Source: Liolophura sinensis
Lineage: Eukaryota > Mollusca > Polyplacophora > Chitonida > Chitonidae
DNA length: 64,000 nucleotides
Reading direction: 5' to 3'
Assembly (NCBI RefSeq): GCF_032854445.1
Contig: NC_088295.1
Coordinates: forward strand, 38,985,385 to 39,049,384
Shown here: positions 1 to 11,567 of the stretch, one piece after another
Layout: each line of letters opens with the position of its first letter
Position numbering within the stretch: the first letter of the stretch is position 1
Notes under the pieces: model-generated
The model's database searches: none
What the model saw: the letters and a program-made list of their open reading frames with translations, nothing else
Told to the model about the DNA's origin: nothing
Translations under genes and position numbers: made by a program

Positions 1-95
1 TAATGGTTTAATTCCTCCAACTATAAAAGTGATCGCCACTAACTTCCTTGAGTATGACGTGGAACAACAATCAATCCACACTCATGGAATCTTAC

Positions 96-1317
96 CTCCA
101 TGAAGGGTAGACACCCCCTACCACACTTTTGGTCTAACACCCCAGCCTCCCAGGGGTGACCCGTCTGTAACTTTCCCTCCCCGGCCTCAAGGATGTACTC
201 TAACACGGCAAGCCTGGCTTGGGCTACCTCTCCGGGGTTGTGCAACCCGCGGATGAACAAATACCTACATTTCAATACAGATTATCAGATGCATTTATTT
301 GTGAAGGAAGTCGTGGTACATGAGCGATGTACTTACTCTCTACACCACATAGTTTGTATCAGGCAAACACAGAGTCATGACAAATCTGACCACATTCGCA
401 GTTTGTACACCTATGGTGGGTGCTAACAGAGGTACATCAACTACAGTTGCATTTTTCGAACACAGAGAATTTGTACCTCTATATTCAGTGGGCAGCTCTA
501 TATAATGCAAAAAATGTAGGTATCAACTTTATTGTAGTTTACTCACCAGTGTTAGACTCGGTTCAATTGAGCAAGTCATGGCTTACTCGCAGGCTTTCGG
601 AATGATCTTATATAACATGTAGGTCTACAAGCTTATGTTAATATGCGCCTTATCTTAATTTTTTCTTTATCTCATCTTAATTTATTCACTGTCAAAATAA
701 AGGTAAAAAAGCACAGAGCACACTTGGAATCTGCTCGAAACAGCCTTTTAGATGTAGGTGATTTAATGGTGGTCTCTTGTTTTAAGAAAGCGGTTTTGTG
801 TTTCTCGTGGCCGGGGTTTCTAAAACCGTTCATTTGTAAGAGCTAAATGTCTGTTCCGTTCGTCTTGTTTTCATCAGTACCTGGAAGAACAAGCTGTTTT
901 CAGATTAATTTGTGCAAGTTTTAAGAAGAACGGAAAAAAGACAATGTAAAATTATTCCAAACTGTTTTGATATGCATATGAATGATTGAGGTTTCATGCC
1001 TCATTAGCAAGGCTCCGCCATATTATCGTGCCTGACGAGCTTTTGTTATGTAGGCTTAATCTTGAAATCGGAATCTTCCTTCCCAGTATAAGGTTGCCAA
1101 TGCATAAAATGTCCATGTATGGACCATATTCTACAACAGTTATAACTATACTATAACCATACCCTTTGTCTCTTAGCTCCTCCATCAAAGCCTGGCTGAC
1201 CCCCAGCAGGTGATTACAGTCGTGCAACTGACACAGCTCCGCTGATGGGAAGGTCACATCTCGCGTACCAAGGCGGACAACTCGTGCATCTCCGTCTGAC
1301 GTCATGTTGGTTATCAA
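96..1317 (-). CDS. Phytanoyl-CoA dioxygenase (PhyH)-like protein, 5' part only
   Basis: Two exons read on the minus strand: exon 1 at 1317-1163 and exon 2 at 264-96. The donor (AAAGG|GTATGG) and acceptor (TGTAG|G) join in frame and restore the segment DKGYLFIRGLHNPGEVAQAR, typical of the N-terminal part of phytanoyl-CoA dioxygenase family Fe(II)/2-oxoglutarate oxygenases. Exon 2 ends in a strong donor (GAG|GTAAG) after CLPFME, and the next exon lies beyond the left edge. This gives 108 codons. The metal-binding HxD...H residues are in the missing part, so activity cannot be judged. The start is the first Met (1317); Met5 (1305) is an equally good alternative. Family assignment rests on remembered motif similarity. 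Confidence 0.6.
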
Positions 1318-4300
1318 CGTAATGACTGCGCCGAAATGAGTAAATCAACAAATTAGACTATTAGAGTGTATGATTGATTGATTGATTTCTGAAGAAATTT
1401 TCACACATACTATGGCGGTCAGTTTTGTTGAAGAAAGGCTAGGCCTACTCAGCAAATTCCACGATTGGTCGTAGTTGACCTATACTGGTTAATGTATCAC
1501 TACAAACTACAGACCAAAACAAGGACGAATGAGCTTGTAAGGTCCTTAAATGATTTAGCAACGAACTGAGCTCGCATGATTAATCTATGCGTCGAAACAG
1601 ACATTCGTGTACCAGCCGTCGACCAATAAGGACGTTCCAGCATAATAATCGCAAAACTACGTAAGCCTATAACACAAACCACCAATGAGCTAAGAAAGTA
1701 TGTAAAGTATGAAATTATGCGGGACTCATACGGAGAGAAGCAGTCATGAGTTTTCAAAGATATTTGAAAGACGCAAACATGTTCTAGGCGAAAGAGTGAA
1801 ATCGGTCTTGAAATCGTGTACCATGCTAATGGATAAGCCGTCAATAATTCAACAGCTTGAGAACAAATGTGACCATAACCACAATCTAATCACCGGTACA
1901 TGCACTATAAAACAATGACAGGGTAAACCACAGACTTGTGGCAAGTTATACTGACGGATAGATAGAGGTGCACAGACGATTTTGATGGTAGATGCAAGTA
2001 GTCTTCAACAAAGATTAGAGTGCGCAAACGACCACACAAGCGCTATAGACTGTTTCATACCGTCAAGACCCCGCGAACAGCGAAAGTGTTGAAAATCTAC
2101 AAATTCCTGCCCAAGGCCAGTGTTGAACCTGTGTGTCATAACCTGTAGTCAAATGTGTATGAGGTGCGTTGGTAAGTTATATATACCTCGTACAAACCCA
2201 TACAACTGTTAAATCGACGTGTTATATGCTGTCTGAAAAAAAGGGTATCAGAGTTTACAGGACATATGTCAGAGCGTTCCCTGATAATATAGGCTACAGA
2301 TCAGAGAAAACAAAAAAAAGACTACGGTACGCTATAAAATTACGCGCCAGTGCAGCTATAGCCCTACATGTGTAGGCTTTTCAGCACTACCAACGTGCCA
2401 AAAATTGTGTCACTGAGCATTTGTGTTATCTACAATCGTGTGACGGACAATCGGTAATCTCTGGTAAAGTTCTCATCCTTGTAGCTTTAACAAAGATATT
2501 TTTTGCTATTCCACGCAAGTTCAGAACTAGGCTCTTATGCTTTTCTCTTGGGTCAACTTTAATGATACACTACTTAGGGCAGCCAAATTAAGATCTATGA
2601 GCCTCTGTAGAGTAGGTATACACTTCTTTAAACAATCGAGGAATATATGTATAAGAATGTGGTTGGCAGTAATGGGCCACTGTATATAGTAAACATCTTA
2701 AGTCTATTCAGCCTGCTTTAACATCTGTAACCTCACCCAATGCACGCGTCCAGGATGAGAACTTAATTCCCTGGAAATCTATATGTATTTCTAAAAGCGA
2801 CTTCAATCGCTGTATGTAGGCCTGTATATGTGTCCTAGATTTGTATCAGCCTTCACAAGGGACTCGGTACTACATTTCGGTCAGCAGTATGTAGAGTAAG
2901 TGTCTGAAGACTTGGTGTAAAGCTGCACTATTTGACGGCAAGAAGCACTTACAGTCATCAAATCGAAGTGGTTTCTTACCTTTTATAATAACACCTGTCA
3001 CAAGTCGTTTTTCGTCATCAGATCTACGTGTCGAACAAACGCGGTCACAACAGTGTCTGCGATCCTATTTTTGAATTGATATTGCTTGGGGAGCTATACA
3101 CAGTGCTCTACTTTCGAGGTGTCGAAACAAAGTATACACCTACAGCTTCTTACGCCTACCCGATGACACATGACGTGCGGGTTCAAACCCAGCCTTCAAC
3201 AGAGAATTTGTAGATTCCCTCGATCTGACTGCTTGTGGAACCTTAAGAAGTGACAATAAACGGTCGACGGCAATGTGTCTGTTTCTCGTCCACCAATATG
3301 GTGTACTTAACAATGTCAGGTGTGGGAAAGATCGTCAGAAACTTGCCTGTGAAGGTCGGAACCCAGGGTTTCCTCCCTCCATAAAACTGACCACCATACA
3401 TTGTATAATCCTTGAGTATATGGTGTTCAATAACAATGAAATACATAAATTTGTAAATATTACTGGAAAAATATATGGAATAATACAAGGAAAGAACCGT
3501 TAGGACACCGGTACTCTGAGACTGTCAAAGACGTATCACACTAACTCGTTTTAGACTTTTACTTCTAATCACTGAATTAAATGTAATCAAACCAGCTATT
3601 TACAGCCAGAAATATGAAGGAAACAGATACAGTTTAAAAAGAAACCTAATTCACCCAACTGTGAAGTTTTGTACGAAATTTGGAATTCATCCACATGTAT
3701 AAACGGAATGACTACTATTGCAAAATGGCAGCATACGCCCTACGCCATTTTGTGACGCCATGTTTGGTTGGCTACTTGCTTCAGGCTTCGCTTTCAACAT
3801 TATTTCGGTCATATCACCAAAGTATCTCCTCGAAGCAGGCCAGACCCATTGCCTACATATATATAGTGGTGTCTCAACGGAACGCCGAAATATCGAAAAA
3901 CAAAAAACAGGCGCCAGAAACAATACACTGATGACAGGCCATTACAGATATTACTTTCTGCCCAGTCAAGATTCAGCTGGCATTTGCCGTTTTGTATACG
4001 AGGCAGATGCTCTAATCCTAACCTGGTAAAACGCGAGTACGGTACAGCTAGCCTACGCACCTCAACGTCACATGAAAAATATATAAAATGCAGTAAAGTT
4101 ACTCTAAAAGTTGACTTTCACACTGTCCAAAATATCTGCCATGTCTCCTTCAATTCCTGAAAACATTCTTGACATCGTTTCTTTTAGTTAGGTTTGTGGA
4201 AGGAATTCGATCGGGTCGCTGACTGTGGACAATTCAACTGATTTGATGTGTTAAGATCCACATAGCACTTATTCTTACATCGCAAGAAACAAGGCTAAAG

Positions 4301-4337
4301 ATGAGACAGAACAGAGCAAAAAGTCAATGGACAAAGG
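1318..4337. other. Intergenic region, no gene recognised
   Basis: Between the 5' end of the PhyH-like gene and the 3' end of NUDC I see only short open frames without splice-compatible partners or recognisable motifs. A short (GATT)n run lies near 1369-1388, just upstream of the PhyH-like gene. No tRNA-derived repeat is evident here, unlike most of the window. Confidence 0.4.
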
Positions 4338-4343
4338 TTTATT
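4338..4343 (-). terminator. Candidate polyadenylation signal of NUDC
   Basis: AATAAA on the minus strand, about 680 bases downstream of the NUDC stop codon and the only canonical signal I noticed between 4300 and 5021. It would give a 3' UTR of roughly 0.7 kb. Inferred from the motif only. Confidence 0.4.
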
Positions 4344-5020
4344 AATGACTGTTGACAACCATTCAATGTTCACTGCCATACTGTCATATAGACATGACAC
4401 CATGCCAAACCTACAAGTAACAACCTTAATTTCAACACTGCCAAACACCATCTGTACAACTGGCACAAAAACATCCAGGAATGACTTGTAAACACATTAA
4501 TATCTGAGAATATAAAAAAAAAATCAATGTGCCTTTTTCCGATCATCTATACTGTTATATAAAGTTAAATCATGTGAATACAAAAAGTGTACATGTAAAT
4601 GCAAAGAGCACACATGTAATTTCTTCACTTTAGGAAAACTATGTTTGAATGTCAGGTCTATAGGACCGCTGAGACTACTTCCATTCCCAGTAATATTTGT
4701 AGTAGGTACAATATTACAGAAGTACATACACATACTCAGTGGTCTCATAATATGAGATGTTAAATTGGTGATAACCAAATAAGCTCAATTTACTTTTCGT
4801 ATTAATTTCTCAAGCTCAAGCAAGTTCAATGTATCAGTTGATATTGTCTTTTGATATCAAAAAAGAAAAGTGTCTTTTCTTTCCTTATTCTTCAGTAGCT
4901 GATGTTTCAGGCTCCACACATAGAGTCAGGTTCAGTTCATTAAAATGCCAGTGGTCCATGAATACGTGAAAAATGCAGCTCTGGGTAGCACTTTTAGAAG
5001 CCTTTCCACACGAACACTTT

Positions 5021-8000
5021 TCAGTTAAATTTGCATTTCGAGAAATCCATTTCTGGATGTTGTGCCATAAATCTGAAACAGAAAAGTAGGTGTAGGATAT
5101 TTTTCTACTTTGAAACATGGATTCATTTTCTTTTTTGAACATCAAACGATTTTCTGAATATTACACTATTACACAAAATATGTAAAAATAAATAATTATT
5201 AACCCAATTTTTTCTGGACTGCCCTGAACAGATTTATTCCATGTTCATGTAGAACATTCTTTCATCATCCTCAATATTAGTATTACTATACATAGTAATA
5301 AATAATACATTTCTAGTCACTGAATCTGAGTTCATCCATATGCAAAACAGCTGTGCACATGTACACTAGACAGAAATAAAAGATATCTCACTTCTTGAGG
5401 ACATCTTGTTTCTTCTGTTCATCTGATGTTGGCAGTCCCATTTCTTTCTGTCTCTGGTCATACATCATTTTCTCCACCATGGAGCGCGTTTCTCCATCCA
5501 AATCAGACAGCTGGCAGAAAATGATAAAACCCAGTCATTAAAACGAAGGAAAATATTTACATAAATAAGGACCTGCCTCGCAAGAAACACATGGTCCCTG
5601 ATGTTATTCTTTCTGAACTTTCTTCACAAAATCCCATCTATTGTTCCCATACAACAGCTGGTTAAAAATACAATCATTTGTGCAATAATATTACTATTAT
5701 TTATTTAGTTACATAAATTTACTTAATTTATCTGAATGTCATGCTTAAGGATTTTTTGCTAGAGTAAATAGCTTTATGGAATTATTTAACAACCAGTCAT
5801 GTGAAATTATACATGATTTACATTATTATGACAGCGGTCAGGTTCATGAATAAATTGGAGGAAACGAGAGTGCCCACTGAAATCCAGAGAGCTCACAGGA
5901 AACCAGATTTCCCAGAGGAAACCAGAGTTCCCTGAGTAAGCCAGAGTTCTCAGAGTAAGCCAGAGTGCCCAGAGGAAACCAGAGTGTCCACAAGAAAGCA
6001 GACTGCCCACAAGAAAGCAGACTGCCCACAGGAAGCAGAGTGCCCAGAGGAAACCAGAATGTGCGGGGTAAAGCAGTCAACTTTACCAGATGCCTCATAA
6101 ACATCCAGACTGGAAGCCGCTGAGTAACACTGAGAGCTAGATTTGAGCACCTGGCCGCACTGGTCAAGGTCATGATAGTTGCATCTATTTATCAGTATTA
6201 TGTAGATTCTTTGATAATATGCCATTCAATTTGTCACACACACAAACCTTAGAGTTTTCTGGCTGAACTTTCTTTGTGTTGATTTCTGGATCTGAGGTCA
6301 CCAGTCGGCTCCACCACTCCATTTTGTTCACCTGAAAAACAAAACAAAATCATTACAAACTAGAAAATGTATTTGATTTCACAAAAACATTGATGAATTT
6401 AGCTGAATTTCAATTCCATAGAAAGTAAAGAACAATATGTAGCAAATATGCCTTCATTGCTTTATCCAGTCAGTAACTGCTTAAGTGTAGAGAAAAAGCT
6501 AAATAGAGTGAAAATGAGCAGATTTTTGATGGAATATCTTACCTTTTCCAGGTTAATGAGTAACACTTTTTTGTCTTCCAAACACCATGTTGTCTCCTCC
6601 ACTTTAATTTCTTTTGGGAATTCCCCTTGTAAGATGGGTGGGTGACCTTTTAAACCTGCCTTTATTTTCTAAAATCAGAAAAGGAGAGTAAGACTGGATT
6701 AGTTGTCTGAGCCAGATATTCAGGGACTTGGCAACAGCAACTTAAACTTTTATCATCTGATATGATGAAAATATATCTTAAGAAAAGTAGTACTGAGAAA
6801 AATAACTTCAAAAGAATATTGTCAATTTAGAGGTTAAGAAAAATACAGTGTTTCTGCACCTTAGATTTTTTTCAAGTGACCAATTCTGACTGATTTGTAC
6901 ACCTTATAGGGTCATTTAAAGGTTTTTTATTAAGTCTGATTAATTTTTTATCAGAAAAAAGTATCAGTACCTAAAGTATCATTTTAAAACCTAAAACTGA
7001 TTCTGAAATACAGTACTTCAGATGTCCAAGAAATATTAGATTTAAGGATTTAATGATGAAATGTAAATGTAAAGAACTTGCCTTTTTTTCTATGACAACG
7101 TCCATATCTTTGCCCTTCAGAGGAAACTTGACATTTAATGGAATTCTCACCTGCAATATGACATATGACGAAAATGTTCAATGTACACAGTATCGAGGCT
7201 GCAAGAGATAAGTCATTTTTTCTTCACAATTTCATATCTGATATACGCTTCCAGCTACATTATCATCAAACGTCAGAATGGAACACTTACATATATGACA
7301 AAAACCATAACAGTCATAAACATATTTACGAATTCCATCACCTTTCAACGGATGATTTACACTCAGAGATTTTTACTGCAGATTTGCCTGAGATTAAAAT
7401 CCTGGCTATCTGACCTCGACTTCTTCCAGTGTCTGTGTCCACTTGTAGTTGGGTAAGTCGGCGCCATTACCAGAGTTAGGCTTCAGTTTGCCTTTGTCTG
7501 CTTCATCTTCTTCATCATCATCCTGAAAAGTTTTACACACCAGTTTAGTAACAGTATTGATAGTTTTGTAGCTAACACGGTGATTACAACCTAGTAGAAC
7601 ACATGTGCATTGACATGCAAAATTAATAAATATTTAACTTTGTATAAAAACTCACTTAGAGAGAAAAAAACTTATATTTAACAATATTCAAGCTATGTAT
7701 TTGGTGTATGTTGAGCATATGATGTACATGTACTAAGGGTTTATTTTTTTATATGACTGTTGTTTAATAATATACTCAACAATTTATCAGTATAATATAT
7801 GACTGACAGTTACCTTTGAACAGGTGAAGGAAACTGGTGTGCTTCGGGTACAAACCATCCTTCCTTGAGAAAGTTACTGCCAACCTTTTTTCCCTTTCAA
7901 GCTAAACCATTATTTTCTGTTCTCTATAAAAGTTTGAATTCAGTGTAAGATCAGAGTACCACAAAGAGCATGGCAGCTCAGCTCAGCCCTTACCTTTTCA

Positions 8001-11000
8001 GCCTTGTCACCATCACCATTCTGTGCACCAGACTCGTCATTTGTCTCCGATTTAGCGCTACTACCCTACAACGAAAATTATAACAGCTTATTAAAATAGG
8101 TTGAATGAGTTCTGATTCATGTAGAAAATTATTAACCATAACTTATCTCATCATGTATTTGTGCGATTTATCTATTTACTTATCTAACTGGTGTCTTATG
8201 CCGTACTCAAGAATATTTCACTGATACGACGACAACCAGCATTATGGTGGGAGGAAACTGAGCAGAGCCTGAGGGGAAACCCACAACCATTAACAGATTG
8301 CTGGCAGACCTTTTCAATATCAGCTGGAGAGGAAGCCAGCATGAGCTTGACTTGAACACACAGCGACTGCTCCTGGGAGGCTCCTGGGTTGTGTTTGTGC
8401 TATTTTGACTGCACAACAAAATTTGTCAGACAGGAATGCATGAATGGGAAATGGGTCTCACAAAAACCATGACTGCTGAGTTAATATCTAACTAACAAAA
8501 GGACCTAATATCAAAGGTGCCATAAATACTGCATAAACCGACCATGCACACAGTATACGATGGCGACCAGCATTATGGTGGGTGGAAACTGGGCAGAGCC
8601 CGGGGGAAACCCACTACCATCCACAGGTTGCTGGAAGACCTTCCCATGTATGGCCGGAGAGGAAGCCAGCATGACCTGGTCTTCAACTCACAGCAACCGC
8701 ATTGGCGAGAGGCTTCTGGTTCACTACGCTGCGCTAGCGCGCTAACCAACTGTGCGGGCACATTAGAGGAAGGTTATCTAATCTGAACTGGTTATTTTAC
8801 ATTTCTGTGAAGTTCATTTCAGAACAGTACATTTTATTCTTCAAAAAAGTGTCGTAATTTGTTATCAAATTGCAAATTGAGAATAAAAATTTTCATTTTT
8901 GATGCATGTTATACATGTCTTTACAACCCCTCTATTTTATTTATATTTTCTGCCAATGGTCAGGAGTTTTGCCAAATAACTTCATCCACGACCATACTGG
9001 AAATGCAGGATCACTTTGGCACCCCTGTATTGGGCTTTCTCCCCCATTAAAAATGTTCTGACAGCTATCATCATTGACGTCACCACAGAAGGCTCCTTAA
9101 TTTCTGAATGGAAAGCCTTAGAAAAAACTAATTTAAGCCCTGCCCCAAGAAAAAAGCCGAGAAAGTTTTTTGTATTTTATATGATAAGCCACGTCCATAT
9201 TATACAATAAAAACCTATTGTTCCAAATCCTCTTTTGATGTTCACACAGATTCAGCTTGTGAGCCTCACCTGGTCCAGTTGTTTCTGTATCTTCTCTGCC
9301 TCTTCATCTGTGATTTCTTTGATCTTTGGTTCCTGCTCAGCCTCCGCCATCCTCTTGGCTTCCTCTTCCCTCTTCTTGGCTATCCGCTCCTGACGACGTT
9401 TTTCAGCCTCCTCACGTTCATCTTTGTCCTTCTCCATCCTTTCCTTGGCAACTCCTTCATATTTTTTGAAAACATCTGTCACAAGCTAAAGACATATAAT
9501 GTGGAAATTTTAGACTCAAATCATCCAAAGACAAAGTTTAATTCTTGAACAACAGTGTTAAAATGTTGATTCAATAAAATAACTGTAAATAAAGTTGCTA
9601 TAGGATCCACAAATATGCCCATTAATTTAACATCAGAATGTCATTTAAGTCACTTAATATGTTTCATAGTAATGTTTGTCACTGGTGCTTCAAGTGAGAT
9701 ATGAAATAATCAACACTATGTGGAAATATCTTATGCCTGACTTCAACTTGTGATACTTCAGTCAATAGTTGATTTTTTGTAAGTATGCTTTTCATTAGAA
9801 TATCTCAAAAAAATCAAAAATTCAAGTTCGTTCAAAATGAGAAAATGTGCAGCTTCATTTCCGTTCTTTAGACTAATTAATTACAAACAATCATAGTAAA
9901 ATCCCACTGCTGCTATAATTGTGCATAAAATGTTAGGCAACCTCTGTAGACATTAATTTACCGACCACTTGTCTCACCATGTTCCAGTGCCACAGGGGAC
10001 ACCTTTTTCTTTTGGAAACTTCCCAAATTCAGCTCCTTAATTTTTTTCATCGTTTGTCTGCTCTAAATAACTGTGTTCAGACATCCATGTTACAGTAAAT
10101 GAGATCTCTCAATAGTTACCTAACATCTTTGACACAGGACGACTTTTTTGTCTTTAGCAATAAAAGAGTTCATAATTGAAACTCCCACATTATGTGAGAA
10201 TGCTGCTATGAACCGGCTGCTCACAATCAGTGTTGCAACATCATACAAGTACCTTAAACGCTTTGCCTTTATCTCCTCCAACATAGAAATCTGTTTTCCT
10301 TGAAAGGAAATTAAAAATGACATCCAGCAACTACAAAAAAGCAAATTAATTAGCTTATTAAGATTTATTTATTGGCGTTAAATGTTATGCTTAAGAATCT
10401 TTGTTAGCGGTCAAGTTTATGGGTGGAGGAAACTGGAGTGCCCGGAGTAAATCACAAGCCTTCAAAAGGTGCCTGACATACTTCCTGACTTAAGGACCCC
10501 GGCCGAAACAGCAAGAACTAAGTATTGGAATCAAACTTGCAATCTGATTGGTCAAGAGTCTGACAGCCGAAGAGAGCCTGTGCCTTCAACATCTGAGCTT
10601 GGAAGAAACCCATTTATAATCAGTTGAGATCTGTCTTATTAAGACAAAAGCTACGTAAACAATTGGTCGGCTATTTTAAAATTTTGACACCTGTTTTGCA
10701 CTGCATGCAGACATCAATTAGAAAGGATTATTCTGTGCAAGATGGTGTAACTGTATAGTTTACCATAGCTTGCTGCCGTGGCTACGATACTCCGCCAGCC
10801 TAGTATATAGAAATCAGTTGATTGAAATAGCCACCTGAGGGCTAGAAACAGCTCTCGATGACTATGATCGCATATGCGAGCGCCAGTTCAAATAAATAAA
10901 TAAAAAAAAAAAACGACCACGGTCATCATGAGCTAGCCTATAGTAAGAAGGTTTAACCAGAACACTTAATTCATCCATGTAACCTTTCTATTCTATGTTC

Positions 11001-11369
11001 TATTCTATTAATGAAAACAATCAATAATCACATTCCAAATCAGTAATCAATCGTCCAATGTCTCGGAAATCAACATAATTTAATCACTTTCGGTTTCATA
11101 TCATACTGTACCTCGATCCCGACCCTATCATCAACAATTCACAAACGCAGATAGTCACAAGTTGTAAGCACCACTGGGTGTTCAATTTTCGCTATACTTT
11201 AAAATCAGCCTTGTAAGGAATCGTGCCATAAGATAATCGTGTACAAAATCCATACAGCAAAGCAAATGTGTATTTCAACATCACAAACCTCCTGAATTCC
11301 TCCTGGGCACTGCTGTGCCATAGCCAACAGCATACCATCAAATCTTTCTGGATCCGTCTCTGAAGCCAT
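5021..11369 (-). CDS. NUDC: Nuclear migration protein NUDC, complete, ten exons
   Basis: NUDC is a cytosolic p23-like co-chaperone of HSP90 and a dynein/LIS1-pathway factor needed for nuclear migration and mitosis. Exons on the minus strand: 11369-11289, 10330-10253, 9485-9270, 8065-7994, 7522-7415, 7150-7082, 6668-6543, 6331-6248, 5510-5392, 5072-5021. The join gives 334 codons plus stop (human about 331). Seen: N-terminal [13 protein letters not shown], the [12 protein letters not shown] block of the NudC N domain, a K/E-rich coiled-coil stretch (about residues 54-125), an acidic linker, a CS domain (about 174-258, with YKWTQTL, PLKGKDM, GLKGHPP and KMEWW), and the conserved C-terminal tail ending in [13 protein letters not shown]. 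Exon 6 uses a GC donor. Several introns carry SINEs. The start codon matches the family N-terminus. Confidence 0.95.
5740..6230 (-). repeat. tRNA-related SINE (family B) carrying an internal 19-bp array
   Basis: The left part (GCGGTCAGGTTCATGAAT...GGAGGAAAC) and right part (ending near TGGTCAAGGTCATG) match other family-B copies in this window, such as 10365-10580 and 47090-47520. Between them lies the tandem array at about 5855-6062. It sits in the NUDC intron between exons 8 and 9. Edges are approximate. Confidence 0.55.
5855..6062. repeat. 19-bp minisatellite inside a SINE
   Basis: About ten degenerate units of a 19-base motif whose best form is GCCCAGAGGAAACCAGAGT. Units differ by substitutions and a few indels. 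The motif corresponds to the internal GGAGGAAACCGGAGTGCCC segment of the surrounding family-B SINE, so the array is best read as an expansion within that element. Confidence 0.75.
7080..7081 (-). other. Non-canonical GC splice donor of NUDC intron 6
   Basis: Exon 6 ends ...GAA AAA AAG and the intron opens GCAAGT. The flanking protein (VVIEKK | KIKAGLKG) aligns without gap to the NUDC CS domain, so the junction is fixed by homology. The G|GCAAGT context is the usual strong context of GC-AG introns. Confidence 0.85.
8163..8412 (-). repeat. tRNA-derived SINE, family A
   Basis: Reads as the reverse complement of a SINE: AT-rich tail complement, GTGTCTTATGCCGTACTCAA, CCAGCATTATGGTGGGAGG, then AGGAAGCCAGCATGAGCTTG. 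The tRNA-like head is truncated. Lies in the NUDC intron between exons 3 and 4. Confidence 0.75.
8545..8765 (-). repeat. tRNA-derived SINE, family A, tail-less copy
   Basis: Contains CCAGCATTATGGTGGGTGG and GAGGAAGCCAGCATGACC and ends at CTGCGCTAGCGCGCTAACC, the reverse complement of the tRNA A-box end. The AAAT-type tail is missing. It lies 130 bases from the preceding copy in the same NUDC intron. Confidence 0.75.
10365..10580 (-). repeat. tRNA-related SINE, family B
   Basis: Starts at TTTATTTATTGGCG, contains GTTTATGGGTGGAGGAAACT and GGAGTGCCCGGAGTAAATC, and ends near TCTGATTGGTCAAGAG. Its reverse complement contains AGTTTGATTCC, a B-box-like motif. It shows the 19-base internal quasi-duplication (GGAGGAAACT...GGAGTAAATC) without expansion. 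Located in NUDC intron 1. Confidence 0.6.
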
Positions 11370-11567
11370 GTTGCGATGAGCGTGTTCTACCACGTTCTCT
11401 GTAACCCCGCTTCCTCTACCTCGTTGACATATGATAGGGTGCAACTGCCACTTCTCCCGGAAGTGGCTATGAAACCGAGGTTGAACATGTTTACACATGC
11501 GTTGTATCCAGAGAAGCTTTATCAGCCAAAACTGAACGGCTGATGCACGAAGGTTGGTTCACCAAGG
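11370..11567. promoter_or_regulatory. Bidirectional promoter between NUDC and the unnamed plus-strand gene
   Basis: Only 198 bases separate the NUDC start codon (minus) from the first ATG of the divergent plus-strand gene. The interval holds CCACTTCTCCCGGAAGTGG (11448-11466), a near-palindrome whose CCGGAAGTG half is the classical ETS/GABP consensus, common in TATA-less bidirectional housekeeping promoters. I see no convincing TATA box. The promoter call follows from head-to-head geometry and the ETS motif; transcription starts are unknown. Confidence 0.6.
11448..11466. promoter_or_regulatory. Palindromic ETS-type site
   Basis: CCACTTC-TCC-CGGAAGTGG gives an ETS core on both strands (GGAAGTGG on plus; the imperfect left arm reads GAAGTGG on minus), midway between two divergent start codons. 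It could drive both NUDC and the divergent gene. Confidence 0.5.

Noticed and set aside
3680-4060. Overlapping frames of 78-103 codons on both strands
   Set aside because: No recognisable motif or splice partner, and frames overlap on both strands as expected by chance.
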